Source: Nonomuraea typhae (GTDB taxonomy: Bacteria > Actinomycetota > Actinomycetes > Streptosporangiales > Streptosporangiaceae). Taken from it: a stretch of 64,000 nucleotides of DNA. Both the position numbers and the translations under genes were made by a program. Location: the NCBI RefSeq assembly GCF_009760925.1, contig NZ_VRLV01000002.1, positions 930,001 to 994,000 on the forward strand. Direction: 5' to 3'. Of the stretch, positions 52,847 through 61,665 are shown one piece after another (the stretch's first letter is position 1; the number at the start of each line of letters is the position of its first letter). The notes under the pieces are model-generated. The model made no database searches. It was given only the letters and a program-made list of their open reading frames with translations, and was not told the origin of the DNA.

Positions 52847-53014
52847 GGGGGTGTGGAGGCTTGGCCCCCACTGAGAACTGCCCGAGCCCTCAGCGCGAAG
52901 CGCCCGAGGCGAAGGACCTTGCCTTTGGGCCGGGGTGTGGGGGCGCGGCCCCCACTCAGGACTGCCCGAGCCCCTAGCGCGAAGCGCGCCGAGCGAAGGA
53001 CCTCGCCTTCGGGC
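52847..53014. repeat. 85-nt tandem direct repeat (two units) downstream of parE
   Basis: Two units start GGGGTGTGG at 52847 and 52932 and end CCTTxGGGC near 52930 and 53014. They share ACTGCCCGAGCCC, AGCGCGAAGCGC and GCGAAGGACCT blocks. Each unit contains GC-rich self-complementary segments, so RNA hairpins are likely. It lies just past the parE stop and could end that transcript, or it is a mobile intergenic repeat. Confidence 0.75.
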
Positions 53015-53025
53015 CCCGGGAAGCG

Positions 53026-55080
53026 CTAGGCGTCGATGTGGTCGCGGTCGACCTCGGCTGCCGAGTTGACGATGAACTCCCGCCGAGGCGCCACGTCACT
53101 GCCCATGAGCAGGTTGAAGATGCTCTCCGCCGCCTCCGCGTCCTCGATCCGCACCCGGCGCAGCATCCGGTGCCGCGGGTCCATGGTCGTCTCGGCCAGC
53201 TGGTCGGCGTCCATCTCACCCAGGCCCTTGTACCGCTGGACCGGATCCTTCCACCGCTTCCCGCGCCGCTCCAGGTCGCGCAGGACCTTGTGCAGCTCGG
53301 CATCGGTGTAGCAGTAGATGTACTTCTCCTGCCCTCTGCCGGGGTTGGTGAGCTCGATGCGGTGCAGGGGCGGTACGGCGGCGAAGACCCGGCCGGCCTC
53401 CACCATCGGCCGCATGTACCGATGGAACAGGGTCAGCAGCAGGCACCGGATGTGTGCCCCGTCGACGTCGGCGTCGGCCATCAGGATGATCTTGCCGTAC
53501 CGGGCGGCCTCGATGTCGAAGGAACGACCGGACCCGGCCCCGACCACCTGGATGATCGCGGCGCATTCCGCGTTCTTCAGCATGTCGGCCACCGAGGCCT
53601 TCTGCACGTTGAGGATCTTGCCCCGGATGGGCAGCAGCGCCTGGAATTCGGAGTCGCGGGCGAGCTTGGCCGTGCCCAGGGCGGAGTCGCCCTCGACGAT
53701 GAACAGCTCACTGCGGTCGACGTCGTCGGCCCGGCAGTCCACGAGCTTCGCCGGGAGGGCGGAGTTTTCCAGCGCGCTCTTGCGGCGCTGGTTGTCGCGG
53801 TGTTCGCGGGCGGCGATGCGGGCCTTCGCGGCGGCGACGATCTTCTCCAGCATCGCGCGCAGCGGCTGCTTCATGCCGCGCGGCGGGTTGGTGAAGACGG
53901 CTTTGAGCTCGCGGGAGACCACGTGGGAGACGATGCGGGTGGCCGCGGAGGTGCCCAGGACCTCCTTGGTCTGGCCTTCGAACTGCGGCTCGGGCACGCG
54001 GACCGTGACGACCGCGGTCAGGCCCTCGAGGATGTCCTCCTTGGTGACCGGGTCGTCGCCGTTCTTGAGCAGGCGGGTCTCGCGCAGTTGCTCGTTGAGC
54101 GTCTTGACCAGGGCGCGTTCGAAGCCGGTGACGTGGGTGCCGCCCTTGGGGGTGGCGATGACGTTGACGAAGGAGCGGACCGTGGAGTCGTAGCCCTTGC
54201 CCCAGCGCACGGCGACGTCGACCGTCAGCTCGCGCTCGACCTCGGTCGGGGTCATGTGGCCCTGGTCGTCGAGGACCGGGACGGTCTCGTGGAAGTGGCC
54301 GAGGCCCTGCAGGCGCAGGACGTCGCAGACGGCCTCGTCGCGGGCCAGGAAGTCGGTGAACTCCGAGATGCCGCCGTCGAAGCAGAACTCCTCGGTCTGG
54401 CCGTCGTGGATGAGGGCCAGGGTGAGGCCGGGCACCAGGAAGGCGGTCTGGCGCAGCCGTACGTGGATCTCGTCGATGGAGACCTCGGCGTCGGGCAGGA
54501 AGATCTGCGTGTCGGCCCAGAAGCGCACGCGGGTGCCGGTGACCCGCTTGCGGAGCTTGCCGCCGTCGCGCAGGCCGGACTTCTTCCTGAACTTGGCCGT
54601 GGGGCCGTCGCCGTCGAAGACGCCGGGGACGCCGCGGCGGAAGCTGATCAGGTGGATCTGGCCGCCGCGGTCGACCTCGACGTCGAGGCGGGCGGACAGG
54701 GCGTTGACCACGGAGGCGCCGACGCCGTGGAGGCCGCCGGAGGCGGCGTAGGAGCCGCCGCCGAACTTTCCGCCCGCGTGGAGCTTGGTGTAGACGAGCT
54801 CGACGCCCGCCAGGCCGCTCTTGGGCTCGATGTCGACGGGGATGCCGCGGCCGTTGTCGCGCACCTCGATGGAGCCGTCCTCGAACAGCTCGACCTCGAT
54901 GCGCGTGCAGTAGCCGCCCAGCGCCTCGTCGACGCCGTTGTCCACGATCTCCCAGAGGCAGTGCATGAGACCGCGGGAGTCGGTGGACCCGATGTACATG
55001 CCCGGTCGCTTGCGGACGGCCTCGAGGCCCTCAAGCACCGACAGGTGACGAGCTGTGTAACCCGCCTCCACTACCGTCAC
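53026..55080 (-). CDS. parE: Topoisomerase IV subunit B
   Basis: 684 residues, GTG start. GHKL ATPase: HCLWEIVDNGVDEALGG (catalytic Glu and Asn), EVRDNGRGIPVD and GGLHGVGASVVNALS. TOPRIM: VEGDSALGTAKLARDSEFQA, LPIRGKILNV and ADADVDGAHIRCLLLT supply the Mg2+ acidic residues. With ParC it forms topoisomerase IV. The order hrdB-parE-parC on the same strand agrees with Streptomyces, where the two topoisomerase genes are also separated by several genes. The downstream 85-nt repeat abuts its stop. Confidence 0.95.
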   Translation of the reverse strand: MTVVEAGYTARHLSVLEGLEAVRKRPGMYIGSTDSRGLMHCLWEIVDNGVDEALGGYCTRIEVELFEDGSIEVRDNGRGIPVDIEPKSGLAGVELVYTKLHAGGKFGGGSYAASGGLHGVGASVVNALSARLDVEVDRGGQIHLISFRRGVPGVFDGDGPTAKFRKKSGLRDGGKLRKRVTGTRVRFWADTQIFLPDAEVSIDEIHVRLRQTAFLVPGLTLALIHDGQTEEFCFDGGISEFTDFLARDEAVCDVLRLQGLGHFHETVPVLDDQGHMTPTEVERELTVDVAVRWGKGYDSTVRSFVNVIATPKGGTHVTGFERALVKTLNEQLRETRLLKNGDDPVTKEDILEGLTAVVTVRVPEPQFEGQTKEVLGTSAATRIVSHVVSRELKAVFTNPPRGMKQPLRAMLEKIVAAAKARIAAREHRDNQRRKSALENSALPAKLVDCRADDVDRSELFIVEGDSALGTAKLARDSEFQALLPIRGKILNVQKASVADMLKNAECAAIIQVVGAGSGRSFDIEAARYGKIILMADADVDGAHIRCLLLTLFHRYMRPMVEAGRVFAAVPPLHRIELTNPGRGQEKYIYCYTDAELHKVLRDLERRGKRWKDPVQRYKGLGEMDADQLAETTMDPRHRMLRRVRIEDAEAAESIFNLLMGSDVAPRREFIVNSAAEVDRDHIDA

Positions 55081-55326
55081 TCCCGCTCCCCTGGTCTAGC
55101 CATCGAACACGTGTGCGTAGCTTACCGTTCTTCCCGCCGCAGCGCGTACAAGCTTGCCATCCCGACACGTTTGCCGTTACGAACGGGCTGATCGTCATTA
55201 CTTTGGGACACATTAAGCTCTGGGCGTAGCGACGTGCCGGTTGGGAACGTCCAGGTCCGGTTAGATGTTGTCTCAAGTGACTGCGCCAGATCCTCGCTTC
55301 GGCGGGGGTGACCAGAAAGGCGATAC

Positions 55327-55557
55327 GTGACTGGAGCTCTCGCCCCCGTTAAGCCGTTGACGGCCCTCGACCGTTGCGACCGTTGCGGCGCCCAGGCCTA
55401 CATTCGCGCGACCCTGCCCGTGGGCGGGGAGCTGTTGTTCTGCGCCCACCACGGGCGTCAGCACGTCGCAGCGCTTCGCGAGAAGGGCGCCGAAATCCTG
55501 GACGAGTCGGCTCGGCTCAGCGAAACCCCAACCATTGCCCCTGACGGTGAGCGCTGA
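55327..55557 (+). CDS. DUF7455 zinc-ribbon-like protein
   Basis: 76 residues, GTG start. A C-x2-C...C-x-x-H arrangement (DRCDRCGAQAYIRATL, then ELLFCAHHGRQH) looks like a zinc ribbon; the rest is charged and helical. Such small proteins are encoded beside hrdB and parE in actinomycetes. It is divergent from parE. Function unknown; metal binding is inference from the cysteine/histidine spacing. Confidence 0.9.
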   Translation: MTGALAPVKPLTALDRCDRCGAQAYIRATLPVGGELLFCAHHGRQHVAALREKGAEILDESARLSETPTIAPDGER

Positions 55558-55573
55558 CCCCAGCGCTCACCGT
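55544..55573 (+). terminator. Terminator overlapping the DUF7455 stop
   Basis: ACGGTGAGCGCT (55544-55555) and AGCGCTCACCGT (55562-55573) form a perfect 12-bp stem with a six-base loop. The stop codon lies inside it. There is no T-run, but the stability suggests termination. Confidence 0.75.
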
Positions 55574-55619
55574 TACGAGATAACCACATATAGCAACACA
55601 TGCACGACGCGGCGGCCTC

Positions 55620-56345
55620 TCAGCTGAGGTGTCGCCGCGTCGTGCTGTTTCCCACCCGGTAGTGGTAACCGCCGGCCACCTCGAAGCCCTCGCTCCGGTA
55701 GAGCCGCCGAGCCCCCTCGTTCGTCTCGGTGACCACCAGATAGGCCGAGGACAACCCTTCCTGTACGGCCCGCCGTACCAATGCCCGGACGACCTCACGA
55801 GCCAGCCCCCGGCGGCGCGCGGCGGGCAGGGTGGCCAGGCAGTAGATCCCGAGGGTCTCCCCCTGCGGCACGCCCCTGCCGACGGCCAGGGCGGCCCCGT
55901 CCTCCTCCACGGCCGCGTACCAGGCGGGCGCCCCGGTGAGGATGCGCCGGGCGGCGGCGAGTTTGCCGTCGTAGCGCCCGTCCACGGCCCACCAGGACCG
56001 CATCCATCCGTCCCAGGGCTCGTCCGCGATCCGCACGTCACGGGAGACCGGGGCGGCCTGCAGCGCGGCGGTCATGGCGAGCACGGGCCGGCCGGTGCGG
56101 TACCCACGCCGCTCCAGCTCCCGATCCAGCGCGGAATCGGTCACCATGAAGACCGCCGGCAGGCCCCGATCGGCGTAGAACTTCTCGGCACGCTCGACCG
56201 CCTCGTCCAGATTCGCAGGGGCGCTCCGGGCATAGACGGAGTTGGCCCGATCCGTCACACCGTCGGCGTACCGCAGCACCCACCCGTCATGAACCTGCTG
56301 ATCAAAGGCAGGCCACGCCTCATGGACAAGTCGGGAAATATCCAT
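55620..56345 (-). CDS. GNAT family N-acetyltransferase
   Basis: 241 residues from ATG 56345 (in-frame ATG at 56357 also possible). The C-terminal half has the acetyl-CoA-binding loop IYCLATLPAARRRGLAREVV and the closing YLVVTETNEGARRLYRSEGF. The N-terminal half is a second, degenerate GNAT-like fold (LRYADGVTDRANSVYA), a layout common in actinomycetes. The substrate is unknown. It is divergent from the membrane locus beginning at 56377. Confidence 0.87.
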   Translation of the reverse strand: MDISRLVHEAWPAFDQQVHDGWVLRYADGVTDRANSVYARSAPANLDEAVERAEKFYADRGLPAVFMVTDSALDRELERRGYRTGRPVLAMTAALQAAPVSRDVRIADEPWDGWMRSWWAVDGRYDGKLAAARRILTGAPAWYAAVEEDGAALAVGRGVPQGETLGIYCLATLPAARRRGLAREVVRALVRRAVQEGLSSAYLVVTETNEGARRLYRSEGFEVAGGYHYRVGNSTTRRHLS

Positions 56346-56376
56346 GCGGCGCACCATATCTACTACGATTCCCCAG

Positions 56377-57003
56377 GTGTCCTCCCCTCCTCTCGAAACG
56401 TCGCCGCGCGGGCGGGCCTGGATGTGGTTCGCGGGCATCGCCGCCGCGATCCTCCTGCCGCTGGGCGTCGCCTGGCCGCTCGGCGGGCTGGAGGACGCCG
56501 GGAAGAACGCCGTCCCCACCGTCGCGATCGGCCAGAAGCTGACCGGCAATCGCTACCACTTCATCCCCAAGAAGGCCGCCTACACGACCGCCGACCCCAA
56601 TCCCTCCCCCTTCGGCGACCCGCGCGAGGGCAGGTACGTCGTACTCGACCTCGACGTCACCAACGTCGGCAAGAACCCCGCGGCGCTGACCGAGATGGCG
56701 ATCCGCCTGGACATCATGATCGACGGCAGGCCCCTGGACAAGATCATGTCCATCAAGGACCAGCTGATCATCCGGCCCGGCGACAACCGCGGCCACCTCC
56801 TCAACCCCGGCGTGCCCGAGACGGTACGCCTGTCGTGGGAGGTGGACGCCAAGACTCCCGACCCGGCACGGCTGACCGTGGCCATCCACGACGAGGACTA
56901 CAAGCCGAGCTGGTCGCTGCTGGGCTACGCCTCGGGCGCCTCGCTCTGGTACCGGCAGGAAGAGCCGCGCTGGATCCTCGACACCCCGCTGGAGCGGGCA
57001 TGA
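56377..57003 (+). CDS. Unknown membrane-anchored protein, first of a four-gene locus
   Basis: 208 residues if GTG 56377 is used; ATG 56344 is an alternative. TACGAT at 56364-56369 is a perfect actinomycete -10 box, putting transcription start on the GTG, so the mRNA is probably leaderless. One transmembrane helix (WMWFAGIAAAILLPLGVAWPL) is followed by an exported beta-rich region (YVVLDLDVTNVGKNPAALTE) resembling DUF4352-type immunoglobulin-like domains. It overlaps the next gene (ATGA). Function unknown. Confidence 0.78.
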   Translation: MSSPPLETSPRGRAWMWFAGIAAAILLPLGVAWPLGGLEDAGKNAVPTVAIGQKLTGNRYHFIPKKAAYTTADPNPSPFGDPREGRYVVLDLDVTNVGKNPAALTEMAIRLDIMIDGRPLDKIMSIKDQLIIRPGDNRGHLLNPGVPETVRLSWEVDAKTPDPARLTVAIHDEDYKPSWSLLGYASGASLWYRQEEPRWILDTPLERA

Positions 57004-57572
57004 CGAACAAACTCATCGCCCTGGCCGCCTCCGCCGTGCTCCTGGTCGCCATCGGCGCCGCCCAGCGCCTCCAGCTCGACGCCGACCGCGTCTACCAGCC
57101 GCTCGTCTCGACCGGCGCCATCGGCCAGGAGGTCCGCACCACCCCCTACACCGTCCGCGTGGAAAGCGCGGAGAGCGGCCGGGAGCTGGAGCTGGTCGAC
57201 TCCTCCGGCCATAAGGAGAGGCGTTCCACCAAGGGCGTGTGGGTCGTGGTCCGCCTGAGCGCCACCGCCACCCAGGAGCGGGTACGGCTCGGCGACGCCG
57301 AGCTGCGTGCCCCGGACGGCACCGAGTACGGCGCCACCGACCGCTTCTTCGGCATCGAGTCGGCCGACCTGGAGGCGGGCATCCCCCAGCGCGGCGCCAT
57401 CGCCTTCGAGCTGCCACCGGACGCCGTCAAGGGCGCCGTCCTGCGCCTGACCAGGGCCCGCTACTCCACCATCCACCGGCTCAACGGCGCCCTCGGGCCC
57501 GGCGTGGAGGTGCCGCTGGGGTTGTCCGGCGCCGCCGTACCGCTGGTGACGATCGCGAAGGAGAACCGATGA
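57000..57572 (+). CDS. Unknown exported DUF4352-like protein
   Basis: 190 residues, coupled to the upstream gene by an ATGA overlap and to the downstream gene likewise. The N-terminal signal anchor (LIALAASAVLLVAIGAA) leads to a beta-sandwich: YTVRVESAESGRELELVDSS, GVWVVVRLSATATQERVRLG, then FFGIESADLEAGIPQRGAIA and FELPPDAVKGAVLRL. This is the pattern of Ig-like telokin/DUF4352 domains. It is paralogous in fold to the preceding protein. Function unknown. Confidence 0.8.
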   Translation: MTNKLIALAASAVLLVAIGAAQRLQLDADRVYQPLVSTGAIGQEVRTTPYTVRVESAESGRELELVDSSGHKERRSTKGVWVVVRLSATATQERVRLGDAELRAPDGTEYGATDRFFGIESADLEAGIPQRGAIAFELPPDAVKGAVLRLTRARYSTIHRLNGALGPGVEVPLGLSGAAVPLVTIAKENR

Positions 57573-58165
57573 GCGAGCGGCGCGCCAAGCGCCAGAAGGG
57601 CGTCCGGCACCTCTGGTACGGCCTGGGCCTGGTCGCCGGGGTGGCCGCGCTCGTCGCGGTGCAGGTGCTGCCCAAGCTGGAGGACTACGCGCTGCGCACC
57701 GGCGGCGCCGCGATCGCCCCCGCCGCCGGGTCCGGGGCCGCCTTCAGCGGCTCGACGTGGCGGCTGATCGGCATCGGCGCCACCCCCGGCGAGGATCTGC
57801 CGCAGGGCACCACGGGCGTGACCGCGATCATCGGCGTCACCCCGGGCGACGACGCCGCCGCCAAGGCCATGGCCAAGGGGTGCGAGACCGCCGTGCGCGA
57901 CGCCCGCCAGCGCGTCTGGACGACGTCCAGCCGGGTGAAGGGCGTGGCCGGGGTCTCCACGCTGTGCACCCAGATCGACCGGAAGACCTACAAGCCGATC
58001 CTGGCCAAGCCGGGCGTGGAGGTCAGGTTCCAGGCGAGCTTCGCCGTACCGGCCGACGCGGTCAGCTCGCTGCGGGTTGAGGTGCGTCTTCCTGACCACT
58101 ACGAGAGCTTCGTACGGCTGACGCCGCCCGGACCGCCATCTGCAGAGCCGCCGCGAGCAGGCTGA
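57569..58165 (+). CDS. Unknown membrane-anchored protein
   Basis: 198 residues. A basic cytosolic start (SERRAKRQKGVRH) is followed by one transmembrane helix (LWYGLGLVAGVAALVAVQVL) and an extracytosolic domain with FSGSTWRLIGIGATPGEDLP, IIGVTPGDDAAAKAMAKGCE and two further cysteine positions. No family was recognised. Its 3' end overlaps the converging polytopic membrane gene by 104 bases. The three consecutive anchored proteins probably form an envelope complex with that product. Confidence 0.78.
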   Translation: MSERRAKRQKGVRHLWYGLGLVAGVAALVAVQVLPKLEDYALRTGGAAIAPAAGSGAAFSGSTWRLIGIGATPGEDLPQGTTGVTAIIGVTPGDDAAAKAMAKGCETAVRDARQRVWTTSSRVKGVAGVSTLCTQIDRKTYKPILAKPGVEVRFQASFAVPADAVSSLRVEVRLPDHYESFVRLTPPGPPSAEPPRAG

Positions 58166-59273
58166 TCCGCAGCACCTCGTAGACGGCGGTGACGCCGAAC
58201 TTGATCGGCTCGTGCCAGACAGTCCACCAGCTGCTCTCGTGCGGCCCGGCCAGGTTGAGCACCCCGTAGAGCGCCCAGTCGCGCGCCACGCCCAGAAGCG
58301 TGTAGCACAGGCAGAACACCAGGAAGAAGACCGGCCCGGCGCGCAGCACCATCCGCAGCCCGTTGAGCATCGGGGTGTACTTGCCACGCAGGTCGCGCGA
58401 GACGAACTCGGCCGCCTTCCGCACCGGCTCCGGCGCGGCCTCCCTGATGCGACCGGCTCCGGACTCGACCCTGGTCCCCTGGATGACGGCCTCGCCCGCC
58501 TCCATGTCGCGCCCGTGGACCACGGCCGCGATCACCACCCAGACCAGGGGCAGCACCAAGGCGTCCTTGAGGTTGGGCACCACGAACGCGGCCGCCTCCC
58601 CCACCGGCCCGAGGACGGTGCCGGCGGCGTCCGCGGCCGCGACCCAGGCGGTCCTGGAGGTGAGCCAGTCGATCCGCTCGCCGATCCAGTGCTCGAAGCT
58701 GATCACCGCGAAGAACATCCACAGCGACTCGAAGGCGATCGAGAACAGGCCGATCCAGCCCTTCGGCCGGGCCTCGTAGAGCTTGCCGGCCGCGACCCGG
58801 ACCGCGAACGCGAGGAGGGCGATGACCGAGGTGGTCAGCAGCGGGTTGAACGACAGGTTCCCGACCTGCTGCACGCCGAACAGTTCCTGGGCCAGGGTGT
58901 TGTACTGCCGCACGTCGTCGGTGAACAGCCCCCAGGCCCCGTAGAAGGCCAGGAAGGGCAGCAGGGTGTGGGCGATCAGCGTGGACAGCCGCCCGTCCTG
59001 CCCTTCCGGCGCGGACGGCAGGATCGAGGTCTTGCGCAGCACCCGCAACATCGCCACGTACGCGGCGAGCGTCGCCAGGACGGCGAGGCTCATCACGGCG
59101 AAGCCGAGGTACCTGCGCGGCCCCTCGACGTCGCCGATGTAAACGGCGACGACGAGGACGAGGTCATGGACGATCCGCCCCGCGGTGTAGAAAAAGGCGA
59201 GCGGCAGGAAGAACCGCGCTGCCAGGGCGAAGGCATCCAGAGGCAGCCAAACTGGGGAGAGTGACGCTTTCAT
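58062..59273 (-). CDS. Unknown polytopic membrane protein
   Basis: 403 residues from ATG 59273. At least six hydrophobic segments are evident, e.g. LVLVVAVYIG, LGFAVMSLAVLATLAAYVAM, LTTSVIALLAFAVRVAAG, FSIAFESLWMFFAVISFEHW, ALVLPLVWVVIAAVVHG and GPVFFLVFCLCYTLLG. There is no known transporter signature. It converges on, and overlaps, the last of three anchored proteins. It is divergent from yaaA with 34 bases between starts. A membrane complex is plausible; function unknown. Confidence 0.82.
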   Translation of the reverse strand: MKASLSPVWLPLDAFALAARFFLPLAFFYTAGRIVHDLVLVVAVYIGDVEGPRRYLGFAVMSLAVLATLAAYVAMLRVLRKTSILPSAPEGQDGRLSTLIAHTLLPFLAFYGAWGLFTDDVRQYNTLAQELFGVQQVGNLSFNPLLTTSVIALLAFAVRVAAGKLYEARPKGWIGLFSIAFESLWMFFAVISFEHWIGERIDWLTSRTAWVAAADAAGTVLGPVGEAAAFVVPNLKDALVLPLVWVVIAAVVHGRDMEAGEAVIQGTRVESGAGRIREAAPEPVRKAAEFVSRDLRGKYTPMLNGLRMVLRAGPVFFLVFCLCYTLLGVARDWALYGVLNLAGPHESSWWTVWHEPIKFGVTAVYEVLRISLLAAALQMAVRAASAVRSSRSGQEDAPQPAAS

Positions 59274-59307
59274 CGCAGTGGATGGTACCGGGCCTAAGCT
59301 GTCTGAC

Positions 59308-60048
59308 GTGCTGATTCTGCTGCCGCCGTCCGAAGGCAAGGCCGCCGAGGGCCGTGGTCCCGCGCTCGGCGAGCTGTCCTTCCCCGCGCTCGACAAGGCC
59401 CGCAAGCGGGTGCGCACCGCGCTGGGCAGGGCCTCCAAGCGCCGCGACGCCCTGGGCGTCCTGGGCCTGACCCCGGGCCTGGCCGGGGAACTGGACAAGA
59501 ACCTCGCCCTGGAGAGCGCGCCCGCCCTGCCCGCCGCCGAGCTGTACACCGGCGTCCTGTACGACAACCTCGGCCTGTCCACGCTCTCCGCGGCGGAGCG
59601 GGCCCGGGCCGAGGAGTCGATCCTCATCTTCTCCGGGCTGTGGGGCGTGCTGCGCCCGGCCGACCGCGTGCCGCCCTACCGCCTGTCGATGGGCGTCACG
59701 CTGCCCGTCCTCGGCGGCCTCGCCTCCTTCTGGCGGCCGCCGCTCACCAAGGAGCTCGACCGCCTGCCCGGCCTGGTCGTCGACCTGCGCTCGGGCACCT
59801 ACGCCGGGGCGTGGAAGGCCGGTGACCGCTCGGTGGCGGTCCGCGTCTTCCGCGACGGCAAGGTGGTCAGCCACATGGCCAAGGCCACCCGCGGCGCCGT
59901 CGCGCGCGCTCTGGTCCGCTCGGGCGAGGACCCCGCCACCCCGGCCGACCTGGCCAAGCTCCTCGACGCGTACGGCTTCGCCGTCCGGCTCGGCCCGCAG
60001 CCCAAACCCGCCCAGCCCTGGCACCTCGACATCGAGGCCACCGTCTAG
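59308..60048 (+). CDS. yaaA: Peroxide stress protein YaaA
   Basis: 246 residues from GTG 59308, the start of the conserved VLILLPPSEGKAAEGRG. Other family blocks: LYTGVLYDNLGLSTL, IFSGLWGVLRPADRVPPYRL and SHMAKATRGAVARALV. In E. coli YaaA lowers intracellular free iron and limits oxidative DNA damage. TAAGCT upstream is a possible -10 box placing transcription start at the GTG, so it may be leaderless. It ends four bases into the converging GlxA gene. Confidence 0.9.
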   Translation: MLILLPPSEGKAAEGRGPALGELSFPALDKARKRVRTALGRASKRRDALGVLGLTPGLAGELDKNLALESAPALPAAELYTGVLYDNLGLSTLSAAERARAEESILIFSGLWGVLRPADRVPPYRLSMGVTLPVLGGLASFWRPPLTKELDRLPGLVVDLRSGTYAGAWKAGDRSVAVRVFRDGKVVSHMAKATRGAVARALVRSGEDPATPADLAKLLDAYGFAVRLGPQPKPAQPWHLDIEATV

Positions 60049-61043
60049 GTCGCCTGGGCCGTCGTCGTGGCCGTGAACGCCTGACGATAGGCCCGCGGCG
60101 AAACCCCCCGCCGCCTGGCGAACGACTCCCGCAACACCGACGCCGACCCGAACCCCGCCCGGCAGGCCACCTGCTCCACCGGAAGATCGGTGCGTTCGAG
60201 CAGTTCCTCGGCCAGGTCCAGCCGGTGCCGCCGCACCCAGGCGTGGGGCGTGGTTCCGGTCGCCTCCGCGAACCGGCGGACGAACGTGCGCGGGCTCATC
60301 CCGGCCCGCGCCGCCATCTCCTTGACCGTCAGGGGCCGCTCCAGGTTCCGGAGCACCCACTGCAGCACCGCGCCCAGCCGCCCGTCGTCCGGGGCGGGCA
60401 CCGGCCGGGGAACGTACTGGGCCTGCCCGCCGTCGCGGTGCGGCGCGACCACGACCTCCCGGGCGACGGCGTTGGCCGCGGCCGCGCCGTACTCACGCCG
60501 CAGCAGATGGAGGCACAGGTCGATGCCCGCCGCCGCGCCCGCGCCGGTGAGCACGCTCCCCTCGTCCACGTACAGCGCCTCGGGCACCACCTCCACCCCC
60601 GGGTGCCGCGCGGCCAGTTCCGCCGCCAGGCTCCAGTGCGTGGCGGCCCGCCGCCCCTCCAGCACCCCGGAGGCGGCCAGCACGAACGTCCCCGTGCAGA
60701 ACCCGGCGACCACCGCCCCGCGCTCATGGGCCCCGCGCACGGCCCGCGTCAGGGCGTCCGGCGCCGCCGTGCACCCGTCCGAGGGCACCACCATGACCAC
60801 GTCCGCCCGCCGCACGGCCTCCAGCCCATGCCGGACCCGCAGGGCCACCCCGAGATCGGTCACGACGTCCCCGGCCCGCTCCGCGCAGACCACCACCTCG
60901 AACGCGGGCAGCCCCGTGATCCCCCGGTTGGCGAACACCTTGCCCACCACCCCGAGCCCGAAGGCGCTCACTCCATCGCCCACCAGCGCCGCAACAGTCA
61001 CGACCTTTGGCAGCGATCCTGCGAACATCTGCATTTCTGCCAC
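60045..61043 (-). CDS. GlxA-family regulator (DJ-1/PfpI plus AraC)
   Basis: 332 residues. The N-terminal half is a DJ-1/PfpI domain with the nucleophile-elbow GFCTGTFVLAASG. The C-terminal AraC-type domain has two HTHs: LTVKEMAARAGMSPRTFVRR and LPVEQVACRAGFGSASVLRE. These regulators sense small molecules and activate nearby operons. It is divergent from an MBL-fold gene, its most likely target. The stop overlaps yaaA by four bases. Confidence 0.92.
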   Translation of the reverse strand: MAEMQMFAGSLPKVVTVAALVGDGVSAFGLGVVGKVFANRGITGLPAFEVVVCAERAGDVVTDLGVALRVRHGLEAVRRADVVMVVPSDGCTAAPDALTRAVRGAHERGAVVAGFCTGTFVLAASGVLEGRRAATHWSLAAELAARHPGVEVVPEALYVDEGSVLTGAGAAAGIDLCLHLLRREYGAAAANAVAREVVVAPHRDGGQAQYVPRPVPAPDDGRLGAVLQWVLRNLERPLTVKEMAARAGMSPRTFVRRFAEATGTTPHAWVRRHRLDLAEELLERTDLPVEQVACRAGFGSASVLRESFARRRGVSPRAYRQAFTATTTAQAT

Positions 61044-61080
61044 TTGTTCACCCTACGCAGTGATCGCCATCCTGGCTCGC

Positions 61081-61647
61081 ATGAACCTCGGCACCAGCGC
61101 CACGTACACGATCCTCCACGAGGGCTACGGCGACGACGCGGTGGCCGCCACGGTCGGCTATCTCGAGGACGGCGACGTCCGCGCGGTGATCGACCCCGGC
61201 ATGGTCCGCCACCGCTCCCTGATCCTGAACCCCCTGCGCGACCTGGGCCTGAAGCCGGAGGACGTCACCGACGTGATCTTCAGCCACCACCACCCCGACC
61301 ACACGCTCAACGCCGCCCTGTTCCCCGACGCCCGCTTCCACGACCACTGGGCCATCTACCAGGGCGACCGCTGGACCTGGCGGGACGCCGAGGGCTATCG
61401 CCTGACCGGCTCGATCATGCTGACCCGCACCCCCGGCCACACGAACGAGGACATCACCACCCTCGCCGGCACCTCCGGCGGCCTCGTCGCCTTCACCCAC
61501 GCCTGGAACACCGCCGCCTCCCCCGGCGACCGCCACGCCGCAGACCTCCAGGCCCTGCACGCCGGCCGCCGGCGCCTGCTCTGCCTGGCCACCACGATCG
61601 TCCCGGGGCACGGCCCCGCCTTCACCCCGGCCGAAGCCCACCCGTAA
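61081..61647 (+). CDS. MBL-fold metallohydrolase
   Basis: 188 residues from ATG 61081 (GTG 61060 also in frame). The metallo-beta-lactamase signature IFSHHHPDHTLN (H-x-H-x-D-H) is present, followed by a metal histidine in RTPGHTNEDI and the C-terminal VPGHGPAFTP. It hydrolyses a thioester, ester or phosphodiester; substrate unknown. It shares a promoter region with the divergent GlxA-type regulator and is followed 18 bases later by fetB, likely the same transcript. Confidence 0.9.
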   Translation: MNLGTSATYTILHEGYGDDAVAATVGYLEDGDVRAVIDPGMVRHRSLILNPLRDLGLKPEDVTDVIFSHHHPDHTLNAALFPDARFHDHWAIYQGDRWTWRDAEGYRLTGSIMLTRTPGHTNEDITTLAGTSGGLVAFTHAWNTAASPGDRHAADLQALHAGRRRLLCLATTIVPGHGPAFTPAEAHP

Positions 61648-61665
61648 ACCTGATATCGGTGACCC

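Noticed and set aside
52488..52874. Plus-strand open frame of 128 codons
   Set aside because: No start signal or domain, overlaps a better minus-strand transposase fragment and runs into the tandem repeat.
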